Shown here: piece after piece, positions 26,770-36,235 of the stretch
How the letters are laid out: every line of letters begins with the position of its first letter
Position numbering within the stretch: position 1 is the first letter of the stretch
From: Anabaena sphaerica FACHB-251
GTDB lineage: Bacteria > Cyanobacteriota > Cyanobacteriia > Cyanobacteriales > Nostocaceae
DNA length: 64,000 nucleotides
Reading direction: 5' to 3'
Assembly (NCBI RefSeq): GCF_014696825.1
Contig: NZ_JACJQU010000016.1
Coordinates: forward strand, 62,001 to 126,000
Made by a program: the position numbers and the translations under genes
Notes under the pieces: generated by a model
Told to the model about the DNA's origin: nothing
Seen by the model: the letters and a program-made list of their open reading frames with translations, nothing else
Database searches by the model: none

Positions 26770-28950
26770 GTGATTTCAGATTCTGTTTGGATTGTCGGTA
26801 CTAGTCGCAGCGGTAAAACTACTCGTTTAGCCGAACGGTTTTGTTATTGGGTGCAGAAAAATGGCAACCAACCTATAGAGTCATTTTATACGAAAAATCA
26901 AAATCAGAAAAAAGCTCAAAGCACAATCAAAACATCAAATCTTCTCCAAACAGAACCCGGAGTTTTAGTTTTAGCATCTAACGATGATAATCGCCGAACA
27001 TTAAGCGATAAAATTGTCACCTTGACTTCTGGAAAATACCCAATCCGTGCTAAAACAACCTTGGGGTTTATTCAGGATGAAGTTGTTTTATTTTGGCCGT
27101 TATTAATTGAATGTTTACAAATTAAAGCACAATTTCCGGTGAGATTGCGCCCCGAAACTGAGCAAGAATTAGCAACAAAACTTTGGGATTTTCAGTTAGA
27201 TGCGGAAACTTTGCGCCGTGCAGGAGTGAATGAGTATCGCTTAGTGAGGCGGATATTAGACCTATGGCAACTAGCGGCTTATAGTGGTACACCTTGTGAA
27301 GATATTGCTGAAGTTTTGCAAACAGGTTTACAAGAAAATGCCAGTAAACTAGAACCAGAACTTTTAGGATCTTTGTTGCTAAATTGGCGGAATTGGTGTT
27401 TAGAAAGAGGATTATTAACCTATGGATTGATTACTGAACTCTACAACCAGCATTTGTTAACTAATAGCGATTATCAGCAACGTTTAAAACAACGTTATCA
27501 GAGGGTAATAGCTGATGATGTAGATGATTATCCAGCTATAGCCTATAACTTGTTTGAGTTTCTGTTAGATGGCGGTGCGGTGGGAGCATTTAGCTATAAT
27601 CCTGATGGGGGAGTGCGTTGGGGTTTGGGTGCAGATCCTCAATATTTAGCCAGGTTAGCAAAGCGTTGTCAGGTAGAAAATTTAATCAGTCCAACAGTAG
27701 ATAATTTAGCTAATCTACTGGCTACGTCGATGATAGAATTAGTTACTGAACCGATGACAATGTTGAGTTTACCAAAGTCGGTAAAGTGTATCCAAATTCC
27801 CTCTCGCGCTCAACTTTTGCGTCAAACAACAGATGTGATCATTGATGGGATTAAATCGGGAAAGGTAGAACCGGAAGAAGTAGCGATTATCGCTCCTGGG
27901 TTAGATGCGATCGCACGTTATACTCTCATAGAAATATTAACTAAGCAAAATATCCCGGTAGAATCTCTCAATGATCAACGTCCCTTAATTAGTTCACCCG
28001 CTGTCAGAGCATTACTTACCTTACTCACTTTAGTTTATCCTGGTTTGGGGCGATTAGTAGACCGGGATGAAGTTGCAGAAATGTTGGTGATTTTAAGTCA
28101 GAGTAACACCAATTATGGAGATGATGGAGAGAAAAAAGAATCCCCACAACCGAAAATTGATCCGGTGCGTGCTGGGTTAATAGCAGATCATTGTTTTGTA
28201 CCCCATCCAGATAACCCCCACTTGTTAGAAGTAAAAACATTTGAACGCTGGGATAGAATCGGATATACTGCCACTAAAGCTTATAATGAGATATTAGAGT
28301 GGATTAAAAAACAGCGTGGGGAATATCAACAAAGTCCTCTCCCTACACCAATTTTTCTCCTATACAAAGCAATTCAAAACTTTTTGTGTAAAGATAATAA
28401 TCCCCCATTTCAAACACTAGCAGCATTACGAGAATTATTAGAAACTGCTCAACATTATTGGGAAATAGATACGAGGTTAAGACAAACAGATTCCGTCTTA
28501 CTTTCACTTCACACTCAACAAACCCTCACGACTACAATTGCTGAATTTATTCAACTATTACGACGTGGGACAATTACCGCTAACCCCTATCCTATTCGTC
28601 CCATTGGTAATGCCAAAAAAGCCGTTACTTTAGCTACCGTCTTCCAATACCGTGCGAGTCATAGATATCACAAATGGCATTTTTGGCTGGATGCGGGTTC
28701 ACCCCTCTGGGCTAAAGGTGGTGCAGCCACTTTGTTTGGTGCTACTTTATTTCTTAGAGATAGGTTAGGAGAACCTTGGACAGCAGCAGATGAACAAGAA
28801 TCAGAAACGCAACGATTACGTCGGATTATAGCAGATTTACTGGCTCGTGTTTCTGAAAGAGTTTATTTATGTCACAGTGATTTAGCTGTAAATGGACAAG
28901 AACAAATAGGTCCTTTATTATCTTTAGTTCATTCTTGTGATGTCATATAG
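26770..28950 (+). CDS. UvrD/AddB-like superfamily I helicase relative
   Basis: The 726-residue protein starts with GTG at 26770, supported by AAGGAG 7 bases upstream. A Walker A is present (GTSRSGKTTRL, residues 9-19). RVIADDVDDYP is a Walker B candidate and GGAVGAFSYNPDGGVRWGLG resembles the region after motif II in UvrD. LATVFQYRASHRYHKWHFWLDAG sits where motif V/VI would be but is strongly altered. It may be an AddB-like inactive helicase that assists end processing of DNA breaks. No nuclease Cys cluster was seen. Confidence 0.65.
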   Translation: MISDSVWIVGTSRSGKTTRLAERFCYWVQKNGNQPIESFYTKNQNQKKAQSTIKTSNLLQTEPGVLVLASNDDNRRTLSDKIVTLTSGKYPIRAKTTLGFIQDEVVLFWPLLIECLQIKAQFPVRLRPETEQELATKLWDFQLDAETLRRAGVNEYRLVRRILDLWQLAAYSGTPCEDIAEVLQTGLQENASKLEPELLGSLLLNWRNWCLERGLLTYGLITELYNQHLLTNSDYQQRLKQRYQRVIADDVDDYPAIAYNLFEFLLDGGAVGAFSYNPDGGVRWGLGADPQYLARLAKRCQVENLISPTVDNLANLLATSMIELVTEPMTMLSLPKSVKCIQIPSRAQLLRQTTDVIIDGIKSGKVEPEEVAIIAPGLDAIARYTLIEILTKQNIPVESLNDQRPLISSPAVRALLTLLTLVYPGLGRLVDRDEVAEMLVILSQSNTNYGDDGEKKESPQPKIDPVRAGLIADHCFVPHPDNPHLLEVKTFERWDRIGYTATKAYNEILEWIKKQRGEYQQSPLPTPIFLLYKAIQNFLCKDNNPPFQTLAALRELLETAQHYWEIDTRLRQTDSVLLSLHTQQTLTTTIAEFIQLLRRGTITANPYPIRPIGNAKKAVTLATVFQYRASHRYHKWHFWLDAGSPLWAKGGAATLFGATLFLRDRLGEPWTAADEQESETQRLRRIIADLLARVSERVYLCHSDLAVNGQEQIGPLLSLVHSCDVI

Positions 28951-28984
28951 TTACAGCTACTTTCAGGTAAATAGACCACAAGCA

Positions 28985-29062
28985 GACCTCTCTCCTACAA
29001 GGAGATAGGCTTTGATTTTCTCCCCTTCCCTTGTAGGGAAGGGGCTGGGGGTTAGGTCTAAT
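28985..29062. repeat. Dispersed palindromic repeat
   Basis: CTCCTACAAGGAG and CCCCTTCCCTTGTAGGGAA (arms at 29022-29030 and 29036-29044, 9-bp stem) lie between convergent genes. The hairpin may also terminate the helicase transcript. A related G/C-rich unit is inside the MITE at 6470-6634. Confidence 0.7.
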
Positions 29063-29138
29063 AACTGCTGTAATAACTATATCTCCAACTTATTCAAAAA
29101 ATCGGGTATCTAGGTCAAAGACAATGGGTATAAGAGGT

Positions 29139-30623
29139 TTAATCATAATTCCCTAAAACTTCAAGATTACAAGCCATATAACCAATTGATAAGGGTGATT
29201 TATTTCCTAAAAGTAAGGAAATTTTTGCTAATATTTGCGGTAAACTTACACCATATACTCGCTTTAATTTTTCCCTCAACTGATTGATAATGCGTTCCCC
29301 GGTGATATCATCTGTACCTGGACGCAATAACCAATGAGTTCGCAATATTTGTAAATGGCTAATATCTTGATGTTTTGTAACTCTTTGAATTTCTTTAGCA
29401 GCGTTTTCTATTAATTCGTCAGTGACTATTTTCATGACTAATGGTTGTAAGCTAAATGAAGTTTCATGATCACTTACCCATCTTTCTAAAAGTGATTTGT
29501 TTTCTAATTCTACAATTCCTAATAAAACTGTTCCCGGATCAACAGATATAAGTAAGTGGGTTTGCAAGCGAGAAAAAGATATGGGTTCTTGCCAAATAGC
29601 TAACCAATAGATTATGTCTCTCTCTAATTCTGATAATTTATCTAGTTGTTGTTTGATGATAATTTTCAGTCTTTCCCCAACAATTAAGGTATTCTGATTG
29701 ATAAATTCAGCTACATTACCAGCAAACACAGATTGAATAAATGGTGTGACAAGTTTTAAGCCTAAAGGATTACCTCTATACAGTTGAATTAATGCTAATA
29801 AACCTAATTCTTTACCTGTAAATCCTCTGCACTTCAATAATTCTAAAGCTTCTGTTTTTGACAAACCATGTAATTTAATATTGGCAACTGTTTTTGTATT
29901 TACTTCTGTATAATTTTGTTTTTCTCGACTGGTAGTAATAATGCAGCTTTGATGACGATATAAACTGAGTTTTTGCACAAAATCACTCAATTCTGAATTT
30001 CTACTAACCGTATCTATGCCATCTAAAATCACTAAACAGCGATGTTTTTGCAAATGTTGGACAAGTTGAAAACTCCCTGCTTGAACATTATCAACATTTT
30101 TTTGATTCAACGCGTTTAATAAATTATTCAATAAATCAATAATTGATGTGGGATAATGGAAAGATTTCCAAATTATAAACTTAAATTGAGACTTAATATT
30201 ATCGACTAAAGCTAAAACTAGAGAAGTTTTACCAATTCCACCTATACCAGTAATATTGATTGATCTACAACCAGCTTTTACCCATGTTTCTAATTGTAAT
30301 ATTTCTTCATTTCTCCCATAAAAACTTTCTAAATTAGGTGCTTCATACCAATCTAGATATATTGGATAATTATCTATATTTACATCATTTACATCAGTGA
30401 GTTCGGCGATATTTTCCCAGTTAGTAATTCCTACTACTGCACAGATAGAGATAAAGATTTCTTTCTGAATGCGATCGCCTTGCCAAAATCTTCTTAAAGT
30501 AGCTTTAGAAGTATGGGCATCTTGCCACCAACGCGCTGTACTGGTTTTTGTCCATCCTAACCGCTGACGGGCTTTATCAACAATTTCTAATCCTGTGCTT
30601 GATGCTTTGAGAGAGTTGGACAT
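29139..30623 (-). CDS. NB-ARC STAND ATPase with N-terminal HTH-like domain, lacking a repeat sensor
   Basis: The 494-residue protein has an N-terminal domain of the cyanobacterial HTH-like type (STARWWQDAHTSKATLRRFW) and then an NB-ARC ATPase: Walker A GIGGIGKTSLV, Walker B CLVILDGID, sensor IITTSR, and GNPLGLKLV (GLPL-like). A winged-helix region (PISFSRLQTHLL) follows. STAND proteins normally go on to WD40, TPR or pentapeptide repeats that sense a ligand. This one stops about 60 residues later (SIGYMACNLEVLGNYD), close to where such repeats begin in relatives. It may be truncated or a compact variant. Role unknown. Confidence 0.82.
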   Translation of the reverse strand: MSNSLKASSTGLEIVDKARQRLGWTKTSTARWWQDAHTSKATLRRFWQGDRIQKEIFISICAVVGITNWENIAELTDVNDVNIDNYPIYLDWYEAPNLESFYGRNEEILQLETWVKAGCRSINITGIGGIGKTSLVLALVDNIKSQFKFIIWKSFHYPTSIIDLLNNLLNALNQKNVDNVQAGSFQLVQHLQKHRCLVILDGIDTVSRNSELSDFVQKLSLYRHQSCIITTSREKQNYTEVNTKTVANIKLHGLSKTEALELLKCRGFTGKELGLLALIQLYRGNPLGLKLVTPFIQSVFAGNVAEFINQNTLIVGERLKIIIKQQLDKLSELERDIIYWLAIWQEPISFSRLQTHLLISVDPGTVLLGIVELENKSLLERWVSDHETSFSLQPLVMKIVTDELIENAAKEIQRVTKHQDISHLQILRTHWLLRPGTDDITGERIINQLREKLKRVYGVSLPQILAKISLLLGNKSPLSIGYMACNLEVLGNYD

Positions 30624-30651
30624 AGGTTTTTATATGATAATTAAGGGATTT

Positions 30652-30684
30652 AGATCCCCGACTTCTTTGAGAAGTCGGGGATCT
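30652..30684. repeat. Perfect 15-bp-stem hairpin repeat
   Basis: AGATCCCCGACTTCT (30652-30666) and AGAAGTCGGGGATCT (30670-30684) pair perfectly around a 3-nt loop. This unit is common between genes in Nostocales. Confidence 0.85.
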
Positions 30685-31077
30685 GGATGTTGTAGAATAT
30701 TATATTAATTGCTATCATTTCATTATTTCCAGGAAAACCTACCTGAAACCATTGAAAATAATGCGATTATCAACCAGTTCAGGTATATTAAACTCTATGC
30801 CTAAAACTTCTAACAAACTTTCACCCCACAATCTCAAACGATAGTAAGTTTCTCGAATATTCTTAGTTGTTCCTTCAACACCTTCTCTAAATTGCCTATT
30901 TGATGAACATATGTGACTAGTGATTGAAAATTTAAAACAACGATATTCCTAACTTTTCAAAGAAATAGAGTATCTGATCCCACTCACTGAACCCACAACT
31001 GAGCATAAAACTGAGCATATCTCCCTGAAAAACCAACCTACGCTAGAGACATACAACAACAGCGACAGGTAAAAACT
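30685..31077. other. Intergenic region upstream of the VIT/vWA gene
   Basis: Apart from the gene remnant described separately, the AT-rich part from 30913 to 31077 should contain the promoter of the VIT/vWA gene. No consensus site stands out. Confidence 0.4.
30739..30912 (-). pseudogene. Coding-like remnant without a start codon
   Basis: On the minus strand a frame ending with TAG at 30739-30741 reads through NIRETYYRLRLWGESLLEVL and on to DNRIIFNGFR before the stop. Composition looks like real protein, but no ATG/GTG start with a Shine-Dalgarno is visible. It resembles the C-terminal end of a gene whose front part has been lost. The family is not recognised. Confidence 0.4.
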
Positions 31078-33528
31078 ATGACTCGTAACCTAGAAACTCA
31101 ACCCAGTGGTTTATACATTCAAACCCCCAACCAACAAGCGATCGCTTTTCCCCTCAAACACACAGAAGTTAAAGCTAAAGTTAGCGGTAACATCTCACGG
31201 GTGGAAGTTACCCAAACCTTTGAAAACCCCTTTACAACTACTCTAGAAGCTACTTATATTTTCCCCCTACCTGATGAAGCCGCAGTTGATGATATGCTGA
31301 TTCGGATAGGCGATCGCACAATTCAAGGCAGTATCAAAAAACGCCAAGAAGCACAGCAAATTTACGAACAAGCTAAACGACAAGGACGCACCGCCGGACT
31401 CTTAGAACAAGAAAGAGACAACATTTTCACCCAATCCCTCGCTAACATCAAACCCGGTGAACAAATTGATGTGATTATTCGCTACACCGAAAGCCTTAAA
31501 TTTGAGGGTGGAAATTACGAGTTTGTCTTCCCGATGGTAGTTGGACCTCGTTACATTCCCGGTATCACCATCGAAGAAAATACCGCTGGTGGTGGTTCCG
31601 CACTTGCACCCATGAGTTTAAATCAAGATACCGATTTAGTCCCAGATGCTTCCCGGTTGAACGCTCCCATTCTTCCCAATGGAATGCGATCGCGTCATGA
31701 TATTAATGTCACCATAGAAATTAACGCTGGTGTAGAAATACAGAATATTAACTCACCCTCTCACCACATTCAAATTACCCGTAACGGACAAATAGTACAG
31801 GTAAAACTTGCTGATGGAGACACAATACCCAACAAAGATTTAATTATACGCTACCAGATAGGTAGTAAAAAAACTCAAGCTGCCTTACACATCCAAGCTG
31901 ATGAACGGGGTGGACACTTTGCAGTTTACTTGATTCCCGCCCTTGAGTATCGCCCAGATCAGCTTGTGCCTAAAGATGTAATATTTTTAATTGATACATC
32001 CGGTTCCCAAAGTGGCGCTCCACTGATACAATGTCAAGAATTGATGCGCCGTTTTATCAATGGACTTAATCCCCAAGATACATTTAGTATCATAGATTTT
32101 GCTGATACGACACAGCAACTTTCAGCCGTTCCCCTGTTCAACACTCCCCAAAATCGCCGACTAGCACTTAACTACATCAACCGTTTAAATGCTGGTGGGG
32201 GAACAGAAATGTTAAAGGGTATTCGCACGGTCTTAAATTTCCCTGTTACAGAGTTTAACAGGTTGCGAACTATTGTTTTATTAACTGATGGTTATATCGG
32301 TAATGAAAACCGAATTTTAGCAGCAGTACAACAACATCTGCAACCAGGAACTCGTTTACATAGCTTTGGTGCAGGTAGTTCAGTCAATCGCTTTTTACTG
32401 AATAGAATCGCCGAAATAGGCAGAGGTATTGCCCATATTATTCGTCATGACGAACCAGTGAATGAGGTAGTAGAAAAATTCTACCGTCAAATTAATAATC
32501 CCGTTTTTACTAACATCAAATTACAATGGGAAGGTGATGGAGAATCGCCAATTATCTATCCATTAACCCCACCAGATTTATTTGCAGAACAGCCATTAGT
32601 ATTATTTGGCAATAAATCAGATCGTCTTGCTGGTAAACTGCACATTACTGGCATAACCGCCGATGGTAAACATCATCAACAAACCTTTAATATTAACTTT
32701 ACCGTCACAGGTAATCCTGGTATTGCCCAACTTTGGGGACGTTCTCGCATTAAAGATCTAATGAATCAAATGGTTAGTGGTGACACAAAAGCAGGTGTAG
32801 AAGCAGTCACCAATACAGTATTAACTTATCAATTATTATCCCAATATACCGCCTTTATTGCTGTTAGTGATGAGGTGAGAGTTAATCCTTTAGAAGATTC
32901 TCTATCTCTACAAGTACCTGTAGAAATGCCCGAAGGTATTAGCCATCAACGTAAAATAATTGGTAGTGCTGCTCTCATCGGAAGACGGCCATCTCTCTCA
33001 CGTCCTCAACCTCCCATGTATGCACCCGCACCTGGACTTGAATCATTACCAGATGATTTTGCTAATCTTGGAGCTTTGTTAAGTAAACCTGAACCATCTG
33101 TAATATCTGAACCATTATCAGATGCAGAGTTAACGGATTTTTTGGCTGATTTTACAGCATTAAATAATGAAGATTCAGATCCCAATGAAATAAAAGGACG
33201 TGGTTATCCAGTTCCACTCTCTCTGAAACCAGTTGATCAGAATAACCCTCGTTTAAAGATAGTAAATATCACAGGAATAACTCAGTCAATGATATCTCTA
33301 ATTACTGATTATCTCCAAACAATTCCATTACCTGAAGGTGTTAGTGGTGAGTTAGTATTTGAGTTTGAATATCATCATGGCAGAGTGAAAAATGTGGCAT
33401 TAGATGAAGACAATTCAACGATTCAGGAATGGCAAACAATTGATATCATCTTCCGGAAATTATATACTTGGAAATGTTCAGAAAAGTTCATCGGTCAAGT
33501 GGTGTTAAAAATTCAAATTCAACCATAG
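31078..33528 (+). CDS. VIT and von Willebrand factor A domain protein
   Basis: The 816-residue protein has an N-terminal VIT domain (ALKHTEVKAKVSGNISRVEV region, TYIFPLPDEAAVDDM) of about 130 residues. A vWA domain starts near residue 300 with an intact MIDAS motif (VIFLIDTSGSQSG, and later GGGTEM and LLTDGYIGNE). The Pro/Ser-rich stretch about residues 640-720 is a linker, then a beta-rich C-terminal domain of about 100 residues. No signal peptide or sortase motif is visible, so it is probably cytoplasmic. Function is unknown; vWA-VIT proteins bind partners in a metal-dependent way. Confidence 0.85.
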   Translation: MTRNLETQPSGLYIQTPNQQAIAFPLKHTEVKAKVSGNISRVEVTQTFENPFTTTLEATYIFPLPDEAAVDDMLIRIGDRTIQGSIKKRQEAQQIYEQAKRQGRTAGLLEQERDNIFTQSLANIKPGEQIDVIIRYTESLKFEGGNYEFVFPMVVGPRYIPGITIEENTAGGGSALAPMSLNQDTDLVPDASRLNAPILPNGMRSRHDINVTIEINAGVEIQNINSPSHHIQITRNGQIVQVKLADGDTIPNKDLIIRYQIGSKKTQAALHIQADERGGHFAVYLIPALEYRPDQLVPKDVIFLIDTSGSQSGAPLIQCQELMRRFINGLNPQDTFSIIDFADTTQQLSAVPLFNTPQNRRLALNYINRLNAGGGTEMLKGIRTVLNFPVTEFNRLRTIVLLTDGYIGNENRILAAVQQHLQPGTRLHSFGAGSSVNRFLLNRIAEIGRGIAHIIRHDEPVNEVVEKFYRQINNPVFTNIKLQWEGDGESPIIYPLTPPDLFAEQPLVLFGNKSDRLAGKLHITGITADGKHHQQTFNINFTVTGNPGIAQLWGRSRIKDLMNQMVSGDTKAGVEAVTNTVLTYQLLSQYTAFIAVSDEVRVNPLEDSLSLQVPVEMPEGISHQRKIIGSAALIGRRPSLSRPQPPMYAPAPGLESLPDDFANLGALLSKPEPSVISEPLSDAELTDFLADFTALNNEDSDPNEIKGRGYPVPLSLKPVDQNNPRLKIVNITGITQSMISLITDYLQTIPLPEGVSGELVFEFEYHHGRVKNVALDEDNSTIQEWQTIDIIFRKLYTWKCSEKFIGQVVLKIQIQP

Positions 33529-33567
33529 GATAATGCCTGTTTTAATACTTATCCAATCTATTTATTT

Positions 33568-33676
33568 TTCGTTCCCATACTCTGTATGGGAATGAATTAT
33601 AGAAGGCTCTGCCTTCTATTTCAAGCACAGGCAAAGCCTCTGTAATAGCATTCCCAGTCAGAGACTGGGAACGAGA
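33568..33676. repeat. 109-bp four-hairpin element, copy 1
   Basis: The unit has inverted ends (TTTCGTT/AACGAGA; here the first bases differ slightly from the TCTCGTT of the other copies) and four hairpins: CCCATAC/GTATGGG, AGAAGGC/GCCTTCT, CACAGGC/GCCTCTG (one mismatch) and CCCAGTC/GACTGGG. Copies 2 and 3 are at 34727-34835 and 60842-60950, each exactly 109 bp. Confidence 0.9.
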
Positions 33677-33730
33677 TAAAATGTGTTTGGGCTGGTAATT
33701 GGTGATGGGGAAAAACAATTATTGATTAGG

Positions 33731-33933
33731 GAATACTGTTTAGTTAAGGCTAAAAAACGAAAATACGTAGATTGGGTTGAGGCACGTATCCCTTCGGGAC
33801 ACTACTTGTTCGCAAAGCGTGCTGTAAGCATACACGCAGTGTCCCGGAGGCATAACCCAACATTTTCAATATTTTGTTGGTTTTATACAATGGGTTATTT
33901 GCGTGGTAATTTTCGTTAACCGAACAGTATTGT
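33731..33933. mobile_element. MITE-like element with degenerate terminal inverted repeats
   Basis: The left end AATACTGTTTAGTTAA plus ACGAAAAT and the right end ATTTTCGTTAACCGAACAGT are inverted with small gaps. Inside lie ATTGGGTTGA/AACCCAAC inverted motifs and other short palindromes. No transposase is present. A 78-codon frame across it is not a gene. Confidence 0.55.
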
Positions 33934-34024
33934 TGTGCGATGGGCTTCTAGCCCGTCCAAATTTCCACCAATCCCCAAAATCTTTACAATATATAAAGTA
34001 CAGCCATCATTCATAAGAAAAACA

Positions 34025-34690
34025 ATGGGAATATTCGGTTTTGGTAAAAAACTGGCCATACCTACACCTGAGCAAGCGTTACCAGGACGCACAGAAAAAA
34101 TGCCAGTACCTGCAAAACATTACGTCAACAGTAACCCCCTCAAACCTCCGTTTCCTGAAGGTATGGAAACTGCCATGTTTGGTTTAGGCTGTTTTTGGGG
34201 TGCAGAACGCAAGTTTTGGCAACAAAACGGAGTTTACAGCACTGCGGTAGGTTATGCTGCTGGTTACACACCTAACCCCACCTACAGAGAAGTATGCACA
34301 GGCATGACTGGTCATAATGAAGTAGTATTAGTAGTGTTTGATCCGCAGGTAATTACTTATTCCCAACTGCTAAAAGTCTTCTGGGAAAGCCACAACCCCA
34401 CCCAAGGAATGCGTCAAGGTAATGACTCTGGCACTCAATACCGTTCTGGTATTTATGTATATTCACAGACTCAAAAGCAACTAGCAGAAGCATCACGGGA
34501 CGCTTATCAACAAGCTTTAGAAAAAGCAGGGTATGGGGAAATTACCACAGAAATTTTAGATGCACCTGAATTTTATTATGCTGAAGACTACCATCAACAG
34601 TATTTAGCTAAAAATCCCGGTGGTTATTGCGGTTTAGGTGGTACTAATGTTGCTTGTCCTGTGGGTGTTTCTGAAGCCCCAGTCAGTTAG
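34025..34690 (+). CDS. msrA: Peptide methionine sulfoxide reductase A
   Basis: The 221-residue enzyme reduces methionine-S-sulfoxide in proteins. The active site GCFWGAE has Cys56 as nucleophile, and the [20 protein letters not shown] region holds a further Cys that can resolve the disulfide. The frame opens at 33935, but the ATG at 34025 ([13 protein letters not shown]) is the natural start. It is flanked by two directly repeated 109-bp elements about 1.05 kb apart. Confidence 0.95.
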   Translation: MGIFGFGKKLAIPTPEQALPGRTEKMPVPAKHYVNSNPLKPPFPEGMETAMFGLGCFWGAERKFWQQNGVYSTAVGYAAGYTPNPTYREVCTGMTGHNEVVLVVFDPQVITYSQLLKVFWESHNPTQGMRQGNDSGTQYRSGIYVYSQTQKQLAEASRDAYQQALEKAGYGEITTEILDAPEFYYAEDYHQQYLAKNPGGYCGLGGTNVACPVGVSEAPVS

Positions 34691-34726
34691 AAGAACCGAT
34701 TCATAATGTAGAGTGGGTAGGGGTTT

Positions 34727-34835
34727 TCTCGTTCCCATACTCTGTATGGGAATGAATTTTTCAAGGCTCTGCCTTGAATGATACCAGAGTCAGAGTCTCT
34801 GTGATAGCATTCCCAGTCTCAGACTGGGAACGAGA
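34727..34835. repeat. 109-bp four-hairpin element, copy 2
   Basis: Ends TCTCGTT and AACGAGA pair. Hairpins: CCCATAC/GTATGGG, TCAAGGC/GCCTTGA (the two outer pairs are changed on both sides relative to copy 1), CAGAGTC/GTCTCTG (one mismatch) and CCCAGTC/GACTGGG. It has the same orientation as copy 1. Confidence 0.92.
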
Positions 34836-34847
34836 TCAACGATATCA

Positions 34848-36041
34848 TTAAAATGCGTGCATGAGATAAGCGAAAACTCCCATCCAAATAATAATACTCA
34901 CAGGTGCGCCAATCATAATCCCAGCGATCGCCCAACCTCTTTGATGGGCTTTAAATTGTTCAATACTGCGCCAGTGTCTACTTTTCCAAGCCCACTCATT
35001 ACCTTTAAAACCGAGAGCGATTGTCATGATTCCGCCAATATGGGGGATAAAACACAGCAACCCATACCAAACATTATTAGGCCACATCCACAACCAAGGC
35101 ATCAAAAACGCCCCCCAATTCCAACCTAAAATTTCCTCTGGTACTGGTGCATATTGATTAGATATACCACATCCAGAATTGTTAATGACATCTTTGATCT
35201 CTAAGTGTTCAACTGCTCTTTTTGGGCTAACTGTATCCCCAGATTTGAGCGCAGTCAAGGCTTGATTTGCATTACTAAAACGTTGTTCTGGTGCGGGTTC
35301 TATTAGCTTCTGCAACCAATTTTCAAAGGACAAACTCAGACTAACTCGGTCTGCAAATTGTATTCGTAAATCTTGCTGAGGTAAATCTGCGGGAGGAAGA
35401 CCAGTTAATAAATGAATTAAAGTTGCTCCTAAAGCATACAAATCCGATGCAGGAACCGCCCGACCTCCAAATTGTTCCATAGGTGCATAACCATAAGTAC
35501 CGACAACGGTAAAAGTTACACCTTCTTTAGCAGCTTTATCTTGAACAGCCCCAAAATCAACTAAATAAATTTGATTATCTTCACCCCAAATCAAATTACT
35601 TGGTTTAATATCTCGATGTAAAACTCCTGGATTTAACTCATGTAAATAGGTGAGAATTTTTAAAACCTTAACAGCAATTTTTCTAACTTTATTTTCCGTA
35701 AATCTTTCACCAGCAACGAGTTTTTCTTTGAGAGATTCACCAGGAATATATTCTTGAATCAAGCCAAACCAGAGACTGCGGTCATCAATACAAAAATAAT
35801 CAATATACTTGGGGATACAAGGATGATTTAGTTGTTTCAGAATCTGTCCTTCTCTCTCAAATAGTTTGAGGTCATCCCACTGAACAGCACCACCAAAAGC
35901 CAAGAGTTTGACGACAACTAAAGAATTTTCTGGGTTAGTGGCTTGCAAATCCTTAGCTAACCAAGTTTGGCGAATTCCATTATTCCCAAGTTGGCGTTGG
36001 ATTTGATAACGGTCTTGTAATATTTCTTCTGTTTGCAGCAT
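34848..36041 (-). CDS. Serine/threonine protein kinase with C-terminal membrane segments
   Basis: The 397-residue protein carries a Hanks-type kinase domain in residues about 12-265: HRDIKPSNLIW catalytic loop, DFGAVQD Mg-binding motif, GTYGYAPMEQFGG activation and P+1 segment. The Gly-rich loop (QLGNNGIRQTW) is loose. After a 30-residue linker, two hydrophobic segments (about 310-345 and 370-395) look like a TM hairpin domain often fused to cyanobacterial kinases. The substrate is unknown. It lies in a signalling-rich stretch with a histidine kinase and an adenylate cyclase on the same strand. Confidence 0.9.
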   Translation of the reverse strand: MLQTEEILQDRYQIQRQLGNNGIRQTWLAKDLQATNPENSLVVVKLLAFGGAVQWDDLKLFEREGQILKQLNHPCIPKYIDYFCIDDRSLWFGLIQEYIPGESLKEKLVAGERFTENKVRKIAVKVLKILTYLHELNPGVLHRDIKPSNLIWGEDNQIYLVDFGAVQDKAAKEGVTFTVVGTYGYAPMEQFGGRAVPASDLYALGATLIHLLTGLPPADLPQQDLRIQFADRVSLSLSFENWLQKLIEPAPEQRFSNANQALTALKSGDTVSPKRAVEHLEIKDVINNSGCGISNQYAPVPEEILGWNWGAFLMPWLWMWPNNVWYGLLCFIPHIGGIMTIALGFKGNEWAWKSRHWRSIEQFKAHQRGWAIAGIMIGAPVSIIIWMGVFAYLMHAF

Positions 36042-36235
36042 TTAGACACCTGCTGGCAATTTACGCTCAGTTTATTCCCCGACTATTCCAGGATAATCAA
36101 TTGAATGAGAAAATGTAAAGGAAGCAGGAGAATAGATGACAGATAAAGGGTGACAGGTGAAAGATCTGAGTTTTTCCTAATTACGAATTATAAATTACTT
36201 TCGCGAAGCGTTTCCGAAGGAAATATGATGAATTA

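Noticed and set aside
33683-33919. 78-codon open frame upstream of msrA
   Set aside because: It lies inside a MITE-like element full of short palindromes and has no Shine-Dalgarno or protein-like composition.
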